The notes under the pieces were generated by a model, which was not told the DNA's origin, did not search any database, and saw only the letters and a list, made by a program, of their open reading frames with translations. This document shows positions 41,041 to 53,313 of a stretch of 64,000 bases of DNA, piece by piece. Position 1 is the first letter of the stretch; every line of letters begins with the position of its first letter. The stretch covers positions 12,617,989 to 12,681,988 of the forward strand of contig NC_087064.1 of the NCBI RefSeq assembly GCF_963678635.1, read 5' to 3'. The translations under genes were made by a program, and so were the position numbers. The DNA comes from Symsagittifera roscoffensis. Its lineage: Eukaryota > Xenacoelomorpha > Acoela > Convolutidae.

Positions 41041-42098
41041 GTTAAGGGTTTTCAGTTAGCTTGCAACCTAGCCGGACCTCTAGGAGACTTGACTGGAAGA
41101 GGTGACCAGCCGAGTGGGAAAGTGGTTCACAAGGACTGAGCTGAACCGCTAGGAAACTTGACTGGAAGAGGTCACCAGCCAAGTGGGAAGGTGGTGCTGG
41201 TGTCAAGTGCAGTGCACGTCAAGGGGACAACCAGCACGGGATCGCTACAACAAGAAGAGGACGCAGAGGGGTGTTCTCAAGTTGGGCAGACGGGTATCGT
41301 TAAAATCCACGTTACATTATAGGAAATAAGTGTAAAATTGGATAAGCGGAGCCCCATTGTTTTGAGGAAGTTTTTACACAAGCAGGCCTGGAAACAGGTC
41401 TAAGGTTTTCTCTCGAGATGTTTAGCACCCGGCGCTTAAGGGATTTTTCAGCTTAAGAGGGGGGCTAAAGAGGGGGGAGGTTAGAAGGGGGGCTGGTTAG
41501 GTTAGAGGTTAGCGGTTATCAATTGTAAAAAGGGGGGACACATTAGAGTAACCAATTGTTCGGCATCGTCGATTTAGTTACATTAGATAATTACACGCGT
41601 TGGTTATAAGAAGCGGATATCCAAATTTAACATCAGGTTAAGGTAGGTACCCTGGTCGGATTGGTAGTGGGGAACGGACATAGACAGTTTCTGCAATACC
41701 CCATAAGATCGCTAGCAGCGGGGAGGAAAACGCGTGGCAATCGGGTACCAGACATTTTTTCAGACAAAGTTTGACATCTGTCAACTTTGAATTTTAGGTA
41801 GGTTCATCTCTCTGTTTTTGAAATTTTTCCTGTTTAAATTTTTACGTTTTGGTGAAAATTTGTTGTTGGTATTTGAACGAACAGGTGATCACAAGATACC
41901 TGCGAGGAAGGTAGGGTTTCAAATAGCCTGAAACAACGAGAGGGAGATAAATACAAGGGGGTCAGTATTTGGGTTTTGGCCATTAATATAGGGATTTTGG
42001 GAAAATTTTTACCAGAGCTCAAGTGGTGGTAAACGGTACAGTGGTTCAAGAGTCCACACAACAAAGAAGAAGATATCCTATATCCAGACACTTAGTGA
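41041..42098 (+). repeat. Probable LTR and leader of the plus-strand family M fragment
   Basis: The segment begins TGTTAAGGG directly after a purine tract and leads into the gag gene. It contains a direct repeat of about 50 bases (CTAGGARACTTGACTGGAAG units at about 41080 and 41148) and an inverted repeat CAAAGTTTGACA/TGTCAACTTTG near 41764-41788. It is GC-rich with G-runs between 41455 and 41540. No second copy was found, so its LTR status is inferred from position. Confidence 0.4.
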
Positions 42099-42620
42099 CT
42101 AGTCTTGGGACAGTACCGAAGAAGTCTTGGGACATTGCAGTCTGAGAACAGTCTTGGAGCAGTACGGTCTTGGGACAGTGCAGTCTTGGGACAGTCTTGG
42201 GACGGTGCAGTCTTGGGACAGTCTTGGACCAGAGCAGTCTTGGTACGAAATAGCCTTGGGACAGTAGTCTTGGGACAGTGGTCTTGGGACACTAGTCTTG
42301 GGACAGTAGTCTTGGGACAGTGGTCTTGGGACAGTGGTCTTGGGACAGTAGTCTTGGGACAGTGGTCTTGGGACAGTGGTCTTGGGATAGTGGTATTGGG
42401 ACACTAGTCTTGGGACAGTGGTCTTGGGACAGTGGTCTTGGGACACTAGTCTTGGGACAGTAGTCTTGGGACAGTAGTCTTGGGACACTAGTCTTGGGAC
42501 AGTAGTCTTAGGCCAGTGGTCTTGGGACACTGGTCTTGGGACAGTAGTCTTGGGACAGTGGTCTTGGGACACTAGTCTTGGGACAGTAGACTTAGGGCAA
42601 GGGTCTTGGGACAGTGGTCT
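42099..42620. repeat. Short-unit tandem array AGTCTTGGGACAGT
   Basis: Some 35-40 head-to-tail copies of a 13-15-base unit (A/G-GTCTTGGGACAGTG or ...ACACTA) occupy about 520 bases in the gag leader. A related GTCTTGGGACAG is scattered up to 42670. Confidence 0.95.
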
Positions 42621-42947
42621 TGGGACACTAACAAGAAGTACTGGGACAGCACTGAATAATCTTGGGACAGTAGAGAGGAAGTTTTGGAACAGTATAAAGA
42701 AGGGAGGTGACGGTACTAGGGAGTACTAAGATAGGTTGAAGTAATTAAATTTTCTATCCAGTCTTAAAGATCCGGTACTGTAAAGATCAAGAACAGTTTC
42801 AGGAAACGTTTTTCAAAAGTTTCAGGAAACGTTGTTTTTATTAAATTGTAAATTTCTTTTTATCAATTTTGTCAAAAGAGGTTTTAACCTTAGAGTAGAA
42901 TTCTGTAGATAGTATTACTGTAAATAGGAACAATTGTAAATAAAATA

Positions 42948-44816
42948 ATGAGGCGGAGCAGGGTACCGGTGGCTGAAAAAAGATCTACTGAAGCGAAGAC
43001 AAAATATAACTCGTCGCTACGTGAAACGACATCAATGGGTCCAAATATAACAAAGAAGAACTTTTCAGTTAGCATGGTCAACACGAGGAGTAATATAGAC
43101 AACAGAGCAAAAGAGGGCACGGAAGGGAAACAAGCAGAACCCATCATCGAGATTGAACTAGAGACACCGGACCAAAGTGTGGATGAGGTGGGAAAGAAGA
43201 CGACAGAGTCAACTCCGATGCCGAATGCGGAAGAACCTAATCCAAAGTCCATGGAGTTCTCACCGATAGACAATGTGGAAGACAACACGCCGGAAACGGT
43301 GAAGGACGAGTCTCAAGCAAAAAGAAAGTCTTTTACCGAAAGATTGGCGATAATGGTCGGAATGAAGTCGAGAGACGCAGCAGTGGAAGAGACGAAAGCC
43401 GAGAAAGGCAGAACATTCGGAACAGTTTCCACGAGAACGACAGACACCGACCAAAACGAAGACCAGATTAGACCGGGAACAGCAACCAACAACAGGACAA
43501 CAACTGACCATGGAACAGCTACTCTTGAGCTAGGTGATTTGATGGCGAAGCTAGATCAGATAGACAAGAAACTGAAGCACAGCGAAGAGGATAGAGATAA
43601 GATAAGGAAGGAAATAAGAAACAACAAACATGAATACCTGGACAGCTATTTCAACCTAGCGAGAGCGACAGAGGAAAAGCTTCAGCAGATGTCGGACAAA
43701 GTAGACACCACTGATGAAGAGCGAGACAAGAACATCAGAAAAGACATGCAGGAAATGAAGCAACGATACGACGCAGTGAATAGCCAGTTGGGGAGTTTGG
43801 AAACGAGAATGGATACGATGAGTAGGGACAAGGCTGAGAGCTCATGTGCAATACAGACAAAGTTAGACGCCATCTTGAGGAACTCAACGCCACAAGGCAG
43901 GCCAGCAGCGGAGCGGACGCAAGGCAATAGAGTTGACTTCATGGAACCACAACGGAGCAAACGGCAGTCAACACCGTTACCATTACCCCGGGATGCTGCG
44001 AGTACAGAACCGGGGGGGGGGGGCAAAAGAAGTGATTATGAAAAGTGGAACAGCGAACACAACCAGTGGTCCAGGGGACTCCACGTTTCACAACAACGTG
44101 GGACCGGAAGTCATGACATGGGCAAGCACCTGGAAAATGATGAACAGGACACTGGAAGCCTTCGCCACAAGGAACACCGACTCGAGTGACAGAGGAGGCA
44201 ACAAATCCAGGAAAACTTTCAAGAAACCGAAAGAATTCAAGAATGATTCAGACGGATGCATTGACACTTGGGTAGAAGTCATGAGGTTGCACTTGGAAAA
44301 GACAACTTGAACGATGAGAAGCAAGCATGCACAGCGATACTGAGCAACTTGGAAGGCACGGCATTGAAATGCGTGGTTGCGAAAAAGGAAGAGGAACGCG
44401 ACACAGCGGATAAAATCTTCGAGATATTGTTAAATCGATTCGGGTCAGGCATGAAGGGTCATCAAGCGATGATGCGATTTGAAAAGAGAAGGCAAAGGGA
44501 CGATGAATCGATAGACAGGTTCCTAGATGATCTAGAGAGCTTGAAACGAAGGAGTGACCCGGAAGAATCCACCAATAGAAGGAACTTCAGCATCGCCTCA
44601 AAGTTCATTGATGGGGTAAAGAGTGATGACTTGAGAACAATGTTAGCAACATACTATACATTGTCGAAAGACAGTGCACCAACTCCAGAAGAGATGGGGC
44701 AAAAGTCAAGAGAGTACATGCTAATGAAACCCAAGAAATACTCGTACTCAGATAACAGGAATGCGCAAGGGGGGGAATCAACCACAAAGGTCGTCGTGGT
44801 ACAAACCCAGAGATGA
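42948..44816 (+). pseudogene. gag: Family M gag: coiled-coil and capsid regions, frameshifted
   Basis: The ATG at 42948 starts a 413-codon frame: an acidic, Thr/Glu-rich N terminus, then a long coiled coil from about residue 190 (LMAKLDQIDKKLKHSEEDRD). At a run of 12 G (44012-44023) the meaningful frame moves by one; it carries KKPKEFKNDSDGCIDTWVEV up to about 44305. The frame then returns at 44300-44816 with the gag capsid pattern (NLEGTALKCVVAKKEEE, then a major-homology-like FEKRRQRDDESIDRFLDDLE). The protein would coat the element RNA. The poly-G slip may be a mutation, a base-calling error or, less likely, programmed. Confidence 0.7.
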
Positions 44817-45408
44817 CATGGACAAACGTAGATCATGCGCGAACTGCGGGTCAGCTGACCCTCATGTGGCGGATTGCACAACATACAAGCAGGGCATGAA
44901 GAGTTTGGGATATGCACCCGATGAGGAAGATATGAGCCAGATGGAGGAACACGAGTTCTATAGTGGCTTGATCATCAAAATAGGTGCAAGATGCTTCTTC
45001 TACAACCAAGAGTGGCACTTCAGGATGGACTGTCCGTTGTTCTGGGAGGCATTCAAGAACCAGAGTCACCCAAAACACAAGTTGGCGTTAGCAGCGGTAC
45101 AGAACCAGAGAAATAGACAAGGTGAATTTGAAACAAAAAACGTAGAAACACCAAGTGCGGAACTGCCAACGAAAACAGTGAAAGCTGTAACGCAAGTTAA
45201 TAGTGCAATAGAGGCCACGGCCAGAAACGCCCTAGAGATAAATTATGAGAAGGCGGTGGCGGAAGCTATCAATAAAGTGAAACAGGACCTGGCGGCGAAA
45301 GAAATAGAGCAACGACTGAAGCAAGAGATCGAAAGACAGAAAATGAACGAGGCATTAGGTTGCTCGCAGCCAATACCAGAGGCTGTAGCGGGGTCGACAA
45401 AAAATTGA
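44761..45408 (+). pseudogene. gag: Family M gag: nucleocapsid with two zinc knuckles
   Basis: The frame follows on from capsid after a shift at a run of 7 G (44769-44775). The first knuckle is CANCGSADPHVADC (Cys-x2-Cys-x5-His-x3-Cys, unusual internal spacing). The second reads CFFYNQEWHFRMDC, where Tyr replaces the second Cys, so it is probably non-functional. A Lys/Glu-rich helix follows (AINKVKQDLAAKEIEQRLKQ). The TGA at 45406-45408 is in frame with the next segment. Confidence 0.7.
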
Positions 45409-45426
45409 AACTGCAACACTGTAAAG

Positions 45427-45880
45427 ATGGTGACGGGGAAGCCATTAGGTATAACAAAGATCGGGGCAAGAATAATGTCAATAATCACCGTGGGCGGCCA
45501 TGAGGTAACGAGAAACTTGAGCGAACCAAATGACCAGACAATAATGCACATTGATGTGTACGCAGATTACTTGAGTGGTATAAGCCCACAAACGACTTCT
45601 AGAGCATTGAGGGCACTACTCACGAGAGGGGGTAGCAAGTCAGTCCGAGTTGATAACAGGTACACAGAGGCTTATTGTCCGCATGAGGTGATGCTAAATA
45701 TAGATGGGATCAACATTTATACGAAAACAATGATAACATGTGATGAAGATCTAATAGGGCAAATCTACGTGGGAAAAGAAGAGTTGAAAGTGAGATCGAT
45801 TAGACACTGCGCCATGCTTGAGGAAGATGCAATGCACATCGGGACAGAGGCAGATGTGTCAGCACATGTGAGCATGAAAT
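45427..45880 (+). pseudogene. Family M pre-protease region
   Basis: In the same frame as the nucleocapsid and after one stop, this segment (IDVYADYLSGIS..., then RSIRHCAMLEEDAMHIGTEA) leads up to where a retropepsin active site should be, but the sequence jumps at about 45876 to unrelated frame content. By family knowledge it belongs immediately upstream of the protease, whose downstream part is at 57661-58448 in copy 2. Confidence 0.55.
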
Positions 45881-46316
45881 ATACAACGACCGAATTAACA
45901 ATTGCGGGACTGTTAAATAAGGGTAAGAACTTGAAAGAATTGCAGTTTCGAGGAAACCATTCAGGGAACCATCATGCAACTCAAATGTCAGAACAAATCT
46001 GGTGCCAGAAGATGATATGAAGATCGTAAAGAGGATAATATGCGTGAAGCTGAATGACGACATCCACAACCCTGGGGAAATGAATGGACAGATCATGGCA
46101 CTAAAGGAACATGTCAAGGCAAGATATAGGCTGTCGGACCTGATAAGAGCCCAAAAGAATGACAAGATGACAAGTAACCTCTCCAAATGGATCCGAACGG
46201 GGTCCAAGGAGAAAGGGGAACTCGAAGAAGACAGCTACAAGATCCTAAGCCAGTTCTACAAAGAAAGGAAAGATTTACTCTATCACACAGCTGACGGGTA
46301 CCAGGAAGTTTTCTCA
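45881..46316 (+). pseudogene. Family M linker and integrase N-terminal scrap
   Basis: From about 46002, in another frame, the sequence aligns with copy 2 around residues 460-545 of the 789-residue pol piece: VKARYRLSDLIRAQKNDKMT against LKARYRLSDLLRAQRNDRMT, and GELEEDSYKIL against GDLEEDSYRIL. So about 3 kb of protease, RT and RNase H are deleted. Similarity stops near 46316. Confidence 0.65.
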
Positions 46317-46479
46317 AGTTTTCTTAAAAAGCTATCACGGTACAACCGGAGGGTTTACACGTTCCCGCTTAACCGTACCACCAGTACTCTCTATTGGGCA
46401 TGCAGCCCGGATCTGTGTCAAGTGGGTTCGACTCCGTAGTCATGATGTCGTAAAAACACCCAGGAGCGCCATAAAACAC

Positions 46480-48062
46480 TATGTAAAAGTCGCCTACTCC
46501 GGTCACATATAAGGCTTAAGAAAAATAGGCCCTATAACCATTGGCTCAAGAGTCAGGGACACTATCTCTTGTGTTTTTCTACCTCAAAAACGGTCGGAGC
46601 CAATTCGGTTCGCTTGCGACATGAGACTAGAACCCGGTACAGCTTAATGGCCACTACCAAAATATCCCCCACTCTAGAAAATAAGAACGTTCCCATACTT
46701 AGGTCTCGAGATACCCAAAATACACGAACGCCGTTAAAAACAGGATCGGAACAATCCGTTAAGTTATTTTTTATTAGACAGTGGAACTTTGATCCATTTC
46801 AGATGGATCAACCTAAAACTCGCCTTATTTCAACATAACAATCATAAAACACACTCGAGAAAACTAAATTTAGTACTTACATAGCAGCACGCTTGAGACA
46901 CAGAGTAACTAAACTAATTAACGACTCTGGCATAAATATAATCAAATATGACTCAAGAAGTTTTCTAATGATGAGTCCCAATCAAGGGAAGTAAGTTTTA
47001 CTCAAGAATATAGTTTTGGCTCTGGACCATTGGGACACTTCACTTGTCCGCCTTTCCGTTGAAGGTTCACACTGGTCCAGTTGATTTTAACTCCGCTCTC
47101 GTGTTTTTTTTGCCATCTATGTCAGATAGGACAGCTCTGTAACATTCGCCCGGAAGATACATATCGACGGAGAACAAAACTAAGTCCTAAGACGACTGGC
47201 TAACGTCTAAACAGAGCTTTGCATGCTTTTCACCGTCTCTACCAAGCCAGTACTTTCGGTGGTCTTTCTAACATCGGGTCGACAAAAAACGTTACTGCTT
47301 TCGGCTTCGGTCAAAACACTCAAATTAACTTAATTACATGCAGAAATAGTGAGCTCATGGCTGGGTCTCAGTATCCCCAGACCACGAGGTCCCTCCTAAA
47401 AACAGGGCTACTACTACTTATTGAATTATTATTGTTTTTGTTCAGTAGATAAAAATCATCATCTCCATCGAAGATGGATCAACCCTTTCCCCCAACTCCT
47501 AGCTTCTCATCTTAGTAGAATGAATTCGGATGTTAATTAAATTCAATTCAGGACATAATAGGGAAGCTAAAAGTTCATATAAGACGATAAAAGTTTCAGT
47601 CCCGAAACCCCTCCTGATTCTCGAATCCTCTGAATCAAGCACGTTAAGCTTGATTTCTCTATAACCCGGAGGGCTGGTTCCCACCCCTCACTGTTGTTAG
47701 CAACTGCCTTGCAACTATTGTAGCGACACAATAGTTGCAATTTGGAGCGGTCTCTGCTACTTCAGCTTTTCTCTGATTCTGATTATCAATTTTCTCGTTG
47801 TTGTCGTCGTCGCAACTATCGTTGTTGTGTTGCTTTTCAGTTTTTCTGCCAAAATGGCCGTTTTTGACGTTTCTGAGAATTGTTACTTCATCACTTCGAA
47901 AATTTAAAATTTAGGAATTTCCGAATCCTTCAGCCTTCACGATTTGTCCAAACGTTCAAATAATGTTCTTTTTCCTTCTAAATCGCCAATTCGGAAAGTT
48001 CGCTGCTAAAAATTCGAAATCGCCGAATCTGCACTTTGGCACATTCTGGTCGAATGTCACAT
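46480..48062 (-). repeat. LTR-like block X-Y of family M copy 2
   Basis: X (46480-47140) and Y (47141-48062) are contiguous here. On the minus strand the block starts TGTGACATTCG right after a purine-rich CTCCGGGGAGTA, and it ends near TTTTACA (TGTAAAA on plus), which fits a 5'-TG...CA-3' LTR of about 1.58 kb. The junction of X and Y carries a second TGTAACA, so recombination between these short repeats could explain the different order in copy 1. A 45-base segment (CACCCAGGAGCGCCATAAAA and flanks) precedes the block in both copies. Confidence 0.6.
47709..47740. repeat. Conserved LTR hairpin, copy 2
   Basis: Identical to 28693-28724: 13-bp perfect stem and AGCGAC loop. Confidence 0.85.
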
Positions 48063-48912
48063 ACTCCCCGGAGAGTCCGGTCAATGTCCTCATTGAATCT
48101 CGCAATGTTCGTAAAATAGATACAGTGTCATCGAACAGAATTTACAAAATGCACGAAATTACTTTTATCCACGTCATATCGACTCACTGCAGAATATAAA
48201 TGGCATCATACTACATCACTATAGCCTTCAAATTCTTTCATTGATCTGCACATTGAGGATATGACCTAAGATAAAACATATTTTCCGACTTCCAATGTCA
48301 ATGTCCTGATTAAAACTTTTTCTCCTAGATTTAAAAGGTGTTTGTTTGCAGGACAGTCCTGCCAACCAACAAGCTAAAATTATCCTACTATGCTTCTTCC
48401 CTTCGGAAATCTTGCTTGTTATTGTCCTGAATATTAAAACTAAGAAACTCTGTGGTTAGAAAGAACAATGAAACAATCTCCCTCTTCGAGAGACTACCCA
48501 AGCCTTTCATGTCACCACAAAGTGATCAGTTCTCCTAGCTGATTAAAAACAGCCATGCAGGCTGGAATATTTAAATATACTCCTTCACTCAAGCCTTTCC
48601 AAATAAATAGCAAGTAAGTGTCTCTAAAGCCACTCAACCAAAATCAAAATGCAAACCTATAAATGCAACAATTTCAAAACTCAACTAAATGTTCCAGTTT
48701 TCAATTACAACTTGGTTGCTTGGTTTCTCACTTGAGTTTTTTCACACACATAAAACAATTCTGGGTTTTAATTTTTTCTTCATCACTCCTTTGTTTTCTT
48801 CTTTTATCGTCGTTTAGAAGTTCTAAAACTTCTATTTTCTTCTAATTTCATCTCTTTTTGCATCTCGTTTTTCGGCCATTCGTCAATGTTCCATTTCCTC
48901 CTCCTGTGACAC
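48063..48912. other. 3' untranslated region of family M copy 2
   Basis: No gene is seen. The purine tract next to the LTR is at 48064-48076 (minus strand). The sequence is AT-rich with short pyrimidine runs. Confidence 0.4.
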
Positions 48913-50203
48913 TTACTCTGCACTCTCAGTTTCTGTATCCTGCAACACGTCATTAGCTATCCTGACGCTGTTGGAAGCCGTCCTCCAACACTTCTGCTCT
49001 TCTACCCTCTGTTTGCAACAAGGTAGGGGATCCACGTTAGATTCTCTGTTCCTGCAGAAGCTGTTGTGGAGACACAACGTCACATTTCTCTCCAAATCTT
49101 CCTTTAACATCTCTGCCTTCTCCTTTCCACTACGTTCACTTGTCCTGGAAATTTTTTTCACAGCAGTGGTCACTGCATTCCGATGAGTCACGAGAGCCCG
49201 CTTGAAAGCTCCTGCTCTAATGTCCAGCTGAGATTCACTGTACACTCTGCCGTGCTTCGACATATGCTTCTTAGCATATTCTTACAACCATGCAGTCATG
49301 TTAGCTCTGAACCATGGCATCAATCGTTTTCTTGCCCATATCTTCTTCACTTCCATCGGGATGTTTACAATTTTGCACATTCTCTCAAAAAGATCTAAAT
49401 CATTTAGACAATCCAATTTCCGCAATTGTTCTCTCGTTGGCGCTTCCTGTCTATTATTTTCTCTCACATGAGCTTCCAGCCATCGTATCGCCATCATAAC
49501 TCCCACTATCACTATTGTTATGGGCTGTGATGAGTCTGGTAAACCCATGGAGAGCAGCTCTCCAGAGTCCCAGATCAACATCAGATTACTACGCTTGGGA
49601 TACCACCAGGTCTGCAGCAAGCAGTGGCAGGGAAGATCGTCATGTGTCAACATGATGCTCCTCCAATTACGTTTTCCCGAAGCTTCCAGTAATGTTTCCA
49701 CTTCCATCATCACTTGGTGGACTTCATCATTCTCGTCTACTGTATTGTAAACTGTAACAGTTGATCCTCTCTGTTTCTGTCTCTCAAAGTCACTGAAGTT
49801 CCCACTCACGTATCCCATGAACTTCCTTCCCAGTATCGATTCCAACTCCTCCTTGGTTCTCTCTGGAACTGCTGAGAACATCTTAGATAGCAACTCGTAA
49901 GATTTTTCGGACATCCTCGTTAGTCTCACACACTTTGGCACTGAGAAGGCTTGATCCACGATCGTTCTCGTACTCTTTACATCCACGGCTACGAAAAGTA
50001 CCGGGTATCTGCTCTTGCACATTGGAGCCAATGTCGAGCCCACCAAATATCGTGCTCTGTTGTCTGTATTTCGTGACGGCCGGGACCGTCCCCAAGCGTG
50101 TTTCCAGGCTAGGAGGTACAAAGGTGGTAATCACCGCGTCATTCGCTGTTCCTTCTTCCTTCAGCACTCCTGTGTCAAAGAGTTCTGCCTCTAGTTCATC
50201 CAA
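48913..50203 (-). pseudogene. Family M second protein, C-terminal region, copy 2
   Basis: Frames 49883-50203, 49282-50121 and 48913-49263 together correspond to the C-terminal region of copy 1. The first piece (LEAELFDTG...) is in frame with the SGNH domain after a TGA at 50219-50221 and matches copy 1 just after its SGNH domain. The next piece jumps directly to the part homologous to 30355-31800 of copy 1, showing the 5-kb deletion. Conserved features are AFSVPKCVRLTRM, LPCHCLLQTWWYP, IVIVGVMMAIRWLEAHV and HNSFCRNRES. The function is unknown. Confidence 0.6.
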
Positions 50204-50218
50204 CCGCTCTTGGAAGAC

Positions 50219-50857
50219 TCAATTCAACCAAGCCTGTCCTTCAATACTATCGAAGTGGATGCCGTCCGTGGTCAGTCTTGCCTGATCCATAGCTCTCAAC
50301 TCATGTTCGATGTCCATGAGGATCATTCTTCCGGCATTCCGACTTGCGAGATTCCTCAATATGTTATTCCACCTGACGACTCCTTCGTTGTGCCTTCTTC
50401 CTGCTGCTGTCAAGCTTCTCGTGTTCATTGGCACAGTGCAAACGGTCAGTACCGCGCAATTGAATTTCTGCCAGAGGGTAGTAAACAAACACACCATCAT
50501 TGACTCCCATAGTGCTTCCTGCTCATCTGAACCTCTGGAGATGTCATTCGTCCCAACCAGGATCATCACATTGGGGATCCTCCCTGGATTCATTAGTTCC
50601 ACCATCCGATATAGCTGGGCTATCGTCGAGCCTCCGAAGGCCATCACCGTGGTGACCCAAGAAGTCCTCAAATTCGATAGTACTCTGACCAAGCTGTCTC
50701 CCAGTATCAGATGTGATGTCCCCAGTGGCGGTTGCTGCAGGTTTACTGCCGGGTTCCAAGTCGCTCGATTGAAGCAAGCTCTCGGATCTGTCTTCGGAAC
50801 TCCCGTAAAATTGTATCTCAATTGATTGTTCTTTTGTACGTCTATTACACGAGACAC
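50219..50857 (-). pseudogene. Family M SGNH (GDSL-type) hydrolase domain, copy 2, full motif set
   Basis: This 212-residue frame has all four SGNH blocks: LILGDSLVRVL (Ser nucleophile), MAFGGSTIAQL (Gly), ILVGTNDISRG (Asn) and TTDGIHFDSIEG (Asp and His). Length and spacing are those of a small GDSL hydrolase domain, so an esterase or acetylhydrolase activity is plausible for the intact element; the substrate is unknown. It is in frame with the upstream coiled-coil region except for a TAG at 50876-50878, and with the downstream region except for a TGA at 50219-50221. It was therefore a domain of a larger protein. Confidence 0.75.
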
Positions 50858-50875
50858 TTTCTTCGCTGGAATCTT

Positions 50876-51925
50876 CTATATTCTTCTCTCTGGGGCCTTC
50901 AAGCTCCCCATGAGTGGCGTCACGTCACTTATCCCCTGTCTGATCACGGTCTGGGAGAGTCGTACTCTGCCCGTGTCGTCGATCGTTCCATAGGGTGCAG
51001 TCAACCCGGAACCTGGCGCATTCTTGTTGGCGACTAGTCGTCCAGCTGTCTCTATCAGCTTCCTCACTGTCTGTTCCACGACGGGGTCACCCAAGGTGTC
51101 ACTAGGATCCGGGATCGTCACTCGATTCGTCTCTGTCGGGAGCCGGGTCTCTGTTGTTTGACTCATTTCTCGAGGCGTCAAGAGGTCCATCGGGGACTGC
51201 CCACGAGGAATATTCCTTGCAGGTGTCACTTTCACCACGGCCGTTGTCAACGCAATCTGTTCCGATCGCTCTTTGTAGTCCTGCCTCAAGCGCTCAATTT
51301 CTTGACCCTGCTTCTTGTTGCAGTCCTCAAACAACTTTCTCCACACATCTCGATCTTCCTCCATCTTGAGCATGCTTTTGGTCATCTCGTCCAGCTCCTT
51401 CTTCGTACTTTCCAGCTCATCCTTCATCTCATCCAGATCTTGCATGGTTTGGTTCGTCTGAACCTTCTGTCCTACTTTCGCCCTCCTTGGTGGCACAGCT
51501 GCTTTCAGTGGTGAACCAGACGAGGCAGTCTCGCTGTTCATCTCCTGATGCATTCTCGTCAGCCCAGGTTTGGGCTTGGAGGGCATAGGCATCTCACCTG
51601 GTTGGTAAGTCCTAGAACTTCCCAATCCAGGCTCATTCGCCAAGTCACTCCCTGAGAGAGCCCCGTTTCTCCACCTCATCACTCTCATGTTCGGGCGGTC
51701 TAGTACTCCCCTCTCTCCATATGCTGCCATCAACAGGACTTCCGTGGGGCGGTCCCCACGGTTGTCATGCCCCAAGATGTTGATCAGGGCGGTCAGCAAC
51801 ATGACTACCTCTGGGTCCTCCAGAGCGAAGTCTCGATCGATCAGCCGACGATAGATCGCATCTACCATCGGTCCCACATATGCCTCTGCCAGGTCCATCA
51901 ATTCATCCAAGTTGAAGTTATCCAT
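50876..51925 (-). pseudogene. Family M second protein, N-terminal and coiled-coil region, copy 2
   Basis: A 349-residue frame starts at the ATG at 51923-51925. The N-terminal domain (residues 1-110, helical, ending VLLMAAYGERGV and a W-R-N-G-A-L-S-G-S-D-L motif shared with copy 1) is followed by a Pro/Ser linker, a coiled coil at about residues 165-230 (LDEMKDELESTKKELDEMTK), and a Thr/Pro-rich stretch. It ends at TAG 50876-50878, in frame with the SGNH domain. This is the best-preserved version of this region. Confidence 0.65.
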
Positions 51926-52338
51926 TCTATTCTTTCAAGTTCGATTCGGATTTGATTCAAAGATTTGACTCAAGTGAGTAATTAAACGATCAATCAGGAT
52001 CTAGAAAAGAAGTCACGAATATCACACTTGTCAGTTTCATCTTAACATATATCGCTAAAATGCTAAAGTTTGCTTAAAAACAGTTCAGATAAAAAGATAT
52101 CTTATCCTAAAATTTATTAAAATCAATCAGTCTCTAAAATTTTGGAATTCGACCTAAGATTGGACAGTCCAAACTTTGGATCTATTCCTAAGATCGTCAT
52201 TCAGTTGTTCATGGTCACTAACCCCTTCTTACCCAGAATCTTAATAACATAACACATAACATAACATAACACACATATCACATATATCACACATTACATA
52301 CAACTTAGTCGTTAGCCTAACACCCTCTCGCACGTCAC
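51926..52338. other. AT-rich spacer before the second gene, copy 2
   Basis: It corresponds to 39280-39793 in copy 1. It contains short AACATAACAC and ATATCACAT repeats at about 52240-52300 and no gene. Confidence 0.4.
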
Positions 52339-53313
52339 TCAGCCTATACTTAAGTAATATTTCTTATGTAAATATACTTGTATATTAGTATCAGAGAATA
52401 TCACATGTACAAGCGCGTACAATTCCCGAGGATGCAGTCGACCTCTGTTCGGATCGTACGCTGGAAGCGAGAGCTCCTTCACGTCCATTTCCACGAGGAA
52501 GTCTCTCAACCTCGTCAAGGACAAGACTAGGTTCTCTGGGTCCACGTGCTGCTTCTCTGTCGCCCTCGTCACCAAGAAGCATAGCTATTTTCCCGGTATC
52601 TGTGACGCCGCCGGAGGTAAAGCTGCTACGCCCCCTACTCCTGGTCTTTGCTTCCAAAGAAATTTTATGTTTTTTTATTCTCTCTTAAAATCTGCCGCTA
52701 ACGCTGTCCTAAAACTCATGTCTGCTGTGATTGCTATCGCACATGTTCTATTTGTGAGTATGAAATCACTGTCTGTTAGTATTATGCTACTTGAATATTC
52801 ATTTGTTAGGTTAAAATATGACTCAACTACCCTCCCTATGTCGGGTTTCTTAGGCTCTTCGCCTGTTTCTGCTTCTAAGTCTCATGTCTCTCTTGCTATT
52901 CTTAACTTTTTTATTATCAAGTTTTCAGTGTAGGTAAGTCCTACCCCCACTCCCCGGACAAAAATATCCATCGACGTCCACTTCGATCGCACACCGGGTA
53001 TCAAATCGAGATTGGAAGCCGGAATGAGTAGTCGCCCCTCCTGGGCAGCCCAGGAAGGATCTTCTCGTTCGGTTTTCATGTATTTTATGCTTTCACGATC
53101 TACATCTTGAATCGTGACACTGGTCTCCTTTGGGTTCGACGTCATTTCCTTCAGCCATTCCAAGACACGCAGATTCGTCAAGTCTTGTTCATATGACTGC
53201 TGTTGCTCGTCCTCGAATTCTACCTCGGGTTTCGACCGGTCATCGACCCACTCATTGTCGTGATCATCGACTATGTCAATGTCCTGTGACACAGTTATTT
53301 CTTCTAGACCCAC
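52339..53313 (-). pseudogene. Macro-domain protein of family M, copy 2 (broken)
   Basis: The N-terminal part (52882-53313) shares DIFVRGVGVGLTYTENLIIKK with copy 1. The C-terminal part (52339-52575) shares LSLTRLRDFLVEMDVKELSL and the YDPNRGRLHPRELYALVHV segment. Between them the sequence is recognisable in the same order but broken by a TAA near 52670 and a frame change near 52590. The gene lies about 160 bases downstream of the integrase tail, the position of env in retroviruses. The conserved YDPNRG loop in both copies suggests it is a family feature and not damage. Confidence 0.65.

Larger units (their letters stand above)
41041..46440 (+). mobile_element. Family M plus-strand fragment: gag, pre-protease, integrase scrap
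   Basis: This is an internally deleted, inverted member of the family: leader, satellite-like array, gag, start of the protease region, then a jump to sequence matching the integrase N-terminal region of copy 2. It is truncated near 46316 and followed by the LTR-like block of copy 2. It supplies the gag part that is missing from copy 2 because of the assembly gap. Confidence 0.7.
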
